Positions 5,868-6,867 of a stretch of DNA of 6,867 nucleotides are shown here, piece by piece. A model generated the notes under the pieces. It was not told the origin of the DNA. It made no database searches and worked only from the letters and a program-made list of their open reading frames with translations. The stretch lies in NCBI GenBank assembly GCA_023432725.1, contig JAEYUH010000014.1, positions 1 to 6,867 of the forward strand, given 5' to 3'. Made by a program: the position numbers and the translations under genes. Within the stretch, counting starts at the first letter, position 1. Each line of letters starts with the position of its first letter. Origin of the DNA: Actinomycetes bacterium. GTDB lineage: Bacteria; Actinomycetota; Actinomycetes; Propionibacteriales; Propionibacteriaceae.

Positions 5868-6867
5868 ATGGTTCGACGCGTGCCCGCCGGATGGCTCCGG
5901 CGGCTCGTCCTGATCACGGTGGCTGCGCTGCTGACGGCAGGGTTGTGGCCACCGGGCACCACCAACGCGGACGAGCCGACCGCCGACGCCGTCGTGGTCG
6001 CCGGGCAGGCCCGGGTCGGCGGGACGCTCGCGGTCGAGGACCCTGACCCTGACGCGGTGTACCAGTGGTACCGCGGCGGTCGACCTATCCCGGACGCGAC
6101 CGGCGCCGGGTACGCCCCGGTCGCCGCGGACGCCGGCCAGGCGCTCTGGGTGCGGGCTGTCGTCGCCGTCCCGGATACCGAGCCGGCGCTCCGCCGCTCG
6201 CGTCTGATCCTCGTCCGGCCGGACTGGGAGCAGCGGATTGTCGCCTGGGACACCGAGGACGCCTCCCCGGCTGCCGCGATCGAGGACGCGGTGGCAATCG
6301 CGGTCGGCGGCGACCACTCCCTGGCGCTGCGCGCGGACGGGACCCTTGTGGCCTGGGGTGGCAATGACTACGGGCAGGCAGACCCGCCGGCCGGACTGGA
6401 TGACGTCGTCGCCATCACAGCCGGGAACCTGTTCAGCACCGCGCTGCGGGCAGACGGGACAGTGGTCGCCTGGGGCGCGTCGGCCAACGGACGAACCACG
6501 CCGCCGCCAGGACTCGACCAGGTGGTGGCGCTCGCCGCGGGGCGGGCCCACACCCTCGCGCTGAAGGCCGACGGCACAGTGGTCGCCTGGGGGTTCGGGA
6601 CCGGAGCTCCGTTCCCCCAGACCGTGGTGCCCGCCGGCCTGGCCGACGTGGTGGCTGTCGCGGCCGGATCCAACCACTCCCTGGCGCTGAAGGCCGACGG
6701 CAGCGTCGTCGGCTGGGGCTACAACTACTCCGGCGCGGCGACGCCGCCGGCCGACCTGTCCGATGTGGTGGCGATCGACGGCTCGAGCGAGGCGAGCATC
6801 GCCCTCCACTCCGACGGCACGATGACCGAGTGGGGCTTCACGTCCTCGGAGTTCCCGACCGGGACGA
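5868..6867 (+). CDS. Exported Ig-like/RCC1-repeat protein, 3' end missing
   Basis: The frame is open from the ATG to the right edge with no stop, giving 333 complete codons of a longer gene. GGAGGA (5853-5858) nine bases upstream supports this start; a second GGAGG at 5861-5865 is too close to act. The N-terminus has arginines (RR at 3-4 and 11-12), a hydrophobic core (13-27) and a likely cleavage after TNA (34), so the protein is probably secreted. Residues 42-102 resemble the Ig-like modules of actinobacterial surface proteins (RVGGTL, YQWYRGGRPIPDAT, then AADAGQALWVRAVV). A half repeat (IVAW, 124-127) precedes five RCC1-like units starting at residues 141, 180, 219, 261 and 300, each with the pattern VVAIAAG, HSLALKADGT, VVAWG. 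These should fold as blades of a beta-propeller, a scaffold for protein or ligand binding rather than a known enzyme. A seven-bladed propeller would need about two more units beyond the edge. Any anchoring signal would lie outside the window. Its role is unknown. Confidence 0.88.
   Translation, partial: MVRRVPAGWLRRLVLITVAALLTAGLWPPGTTNADEPTADAVVVAGQARVGGTLAVEDPDPDAVYQWYRGGRPIPDATGAGYAPVAADAGQALWVRAVVAVPDTEPALRRSRLILVRPDWEQRIVAWDTEDASPAAAIEDAVAIAVGGDHSLALRADGTLVAWGGNDYGQADPPAGLDDVVAITAGNLFSTALRADGTVVAWGASANGRTTPPPGLDQVVALAAGRAHTLALKADGTVVAWGFGTGAPFPQTVVPAGLADVVAVAAGSNHSLALKADGSVVGWGYNYSGAATPPADLSDVVAIDGSSEASIALHSDGTMTEWGFTSSEFPTGT
6288..6867 (+). repeat. Tandem RCC1-type coding repeats, about 117 bases each
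   Basis: Units start at 6288, 6405, 6522, 6648 and 6765, so the spacings are 117, 117, 126 and 117 bases (39 or 42 residues). The third unit has a 3-residue insertion. DNA-level identity is high in places: gcgctgaaggccgacggca is shared exactly by units 3 and 4, acagtggtcgcctgggg by units 2 and 3, and accactccctggcgctg by units 1 and 4. The last unit is the most diverged and is cut by the window edge. Confidence 0.9.

Noticed and set aside
5763..6809. A 348-codon open frame on the minus strand, opposite the RCC1-repeat gene
   Set aside because: Low-complexity Arg/Gly/Asp-rich translation whose apparent repeats mirror the plus-strand repeats. The plus strand has a ribosome-binding site, signal peptide and recognisable domains.
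6288..6867. Regular repeats as a possible CRISPR array
   Set aside because: The period is about 117 bases, the units lie in one open frame and are similar over their whole length, with no unique spacers. They encode protein blades.

Overview
The window looks like chromosomal DNA of a high-GC Gram-positive bacterium (Actinomycetota). Reading frames are strongly biased to G/C at third positions, GTG starts are common, and one gene appears to be leaderless. A FadD15-type acyl-CoA ligase and an ArsR-SulP pair also fit that phylum. I cannot name a genus. Seven genes plus one gene cut by the right edge fill almost everything. The first gene is also cut, by the left edge. No gene-free stretch exceeds about 130 bases, and I see no rRNA, tRNA, CRISPR array, insertion sequence or attachment site.

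Left part, plus strand: the C-terminal bulk of a long-chain fatty-acid-CoA ligase (1-1692), then a TspO/MBR tryptophan-rich membrane protein (1800-2294), then a cysteine-free ArsR-type repressor (2328-2708), followed after 26 bases by a SulP anion transporter with a C-terminal STAS domain (2735-4432). The ArsR-SulP pair looks like one self-regulated operon. A 24-bp inverted repeat, with 8 of 9 arm positions paired, surrounds a -10-like hexamer and ends on the GTG start of arsR.

Middle part, minus strand: a stand-alone GyrI-like effector-binding domain protein (4746-5210) and, 10 bases downstream of it, a 99-residue two-helix membrane protein (4436-4735). The latter ends only 3 bases from the end of the convergent SulP gene.

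Right part, plus strand: a RbsD/FucU-family sugar mutarotase (5338-5766) with two altered C-terminal residues, and an exported protein with an Ig-like module followed by at least five short RCC1-type propeller repeats (5868 to beyond the edge). This last gene stays open to the right edge with no stop codon in the window.

The genes do not form one pathway. The only functional groupings the sequence supports are arsR-sulP (regulator plus transporter) and the GyrI-like/small-membrane-protein pair. I see no convincing undescribed system. The best leads are the ArsR operator with its leaderless start, the substituted FucU active site, and the unstudied GyrI-like/membrane-protein pair.
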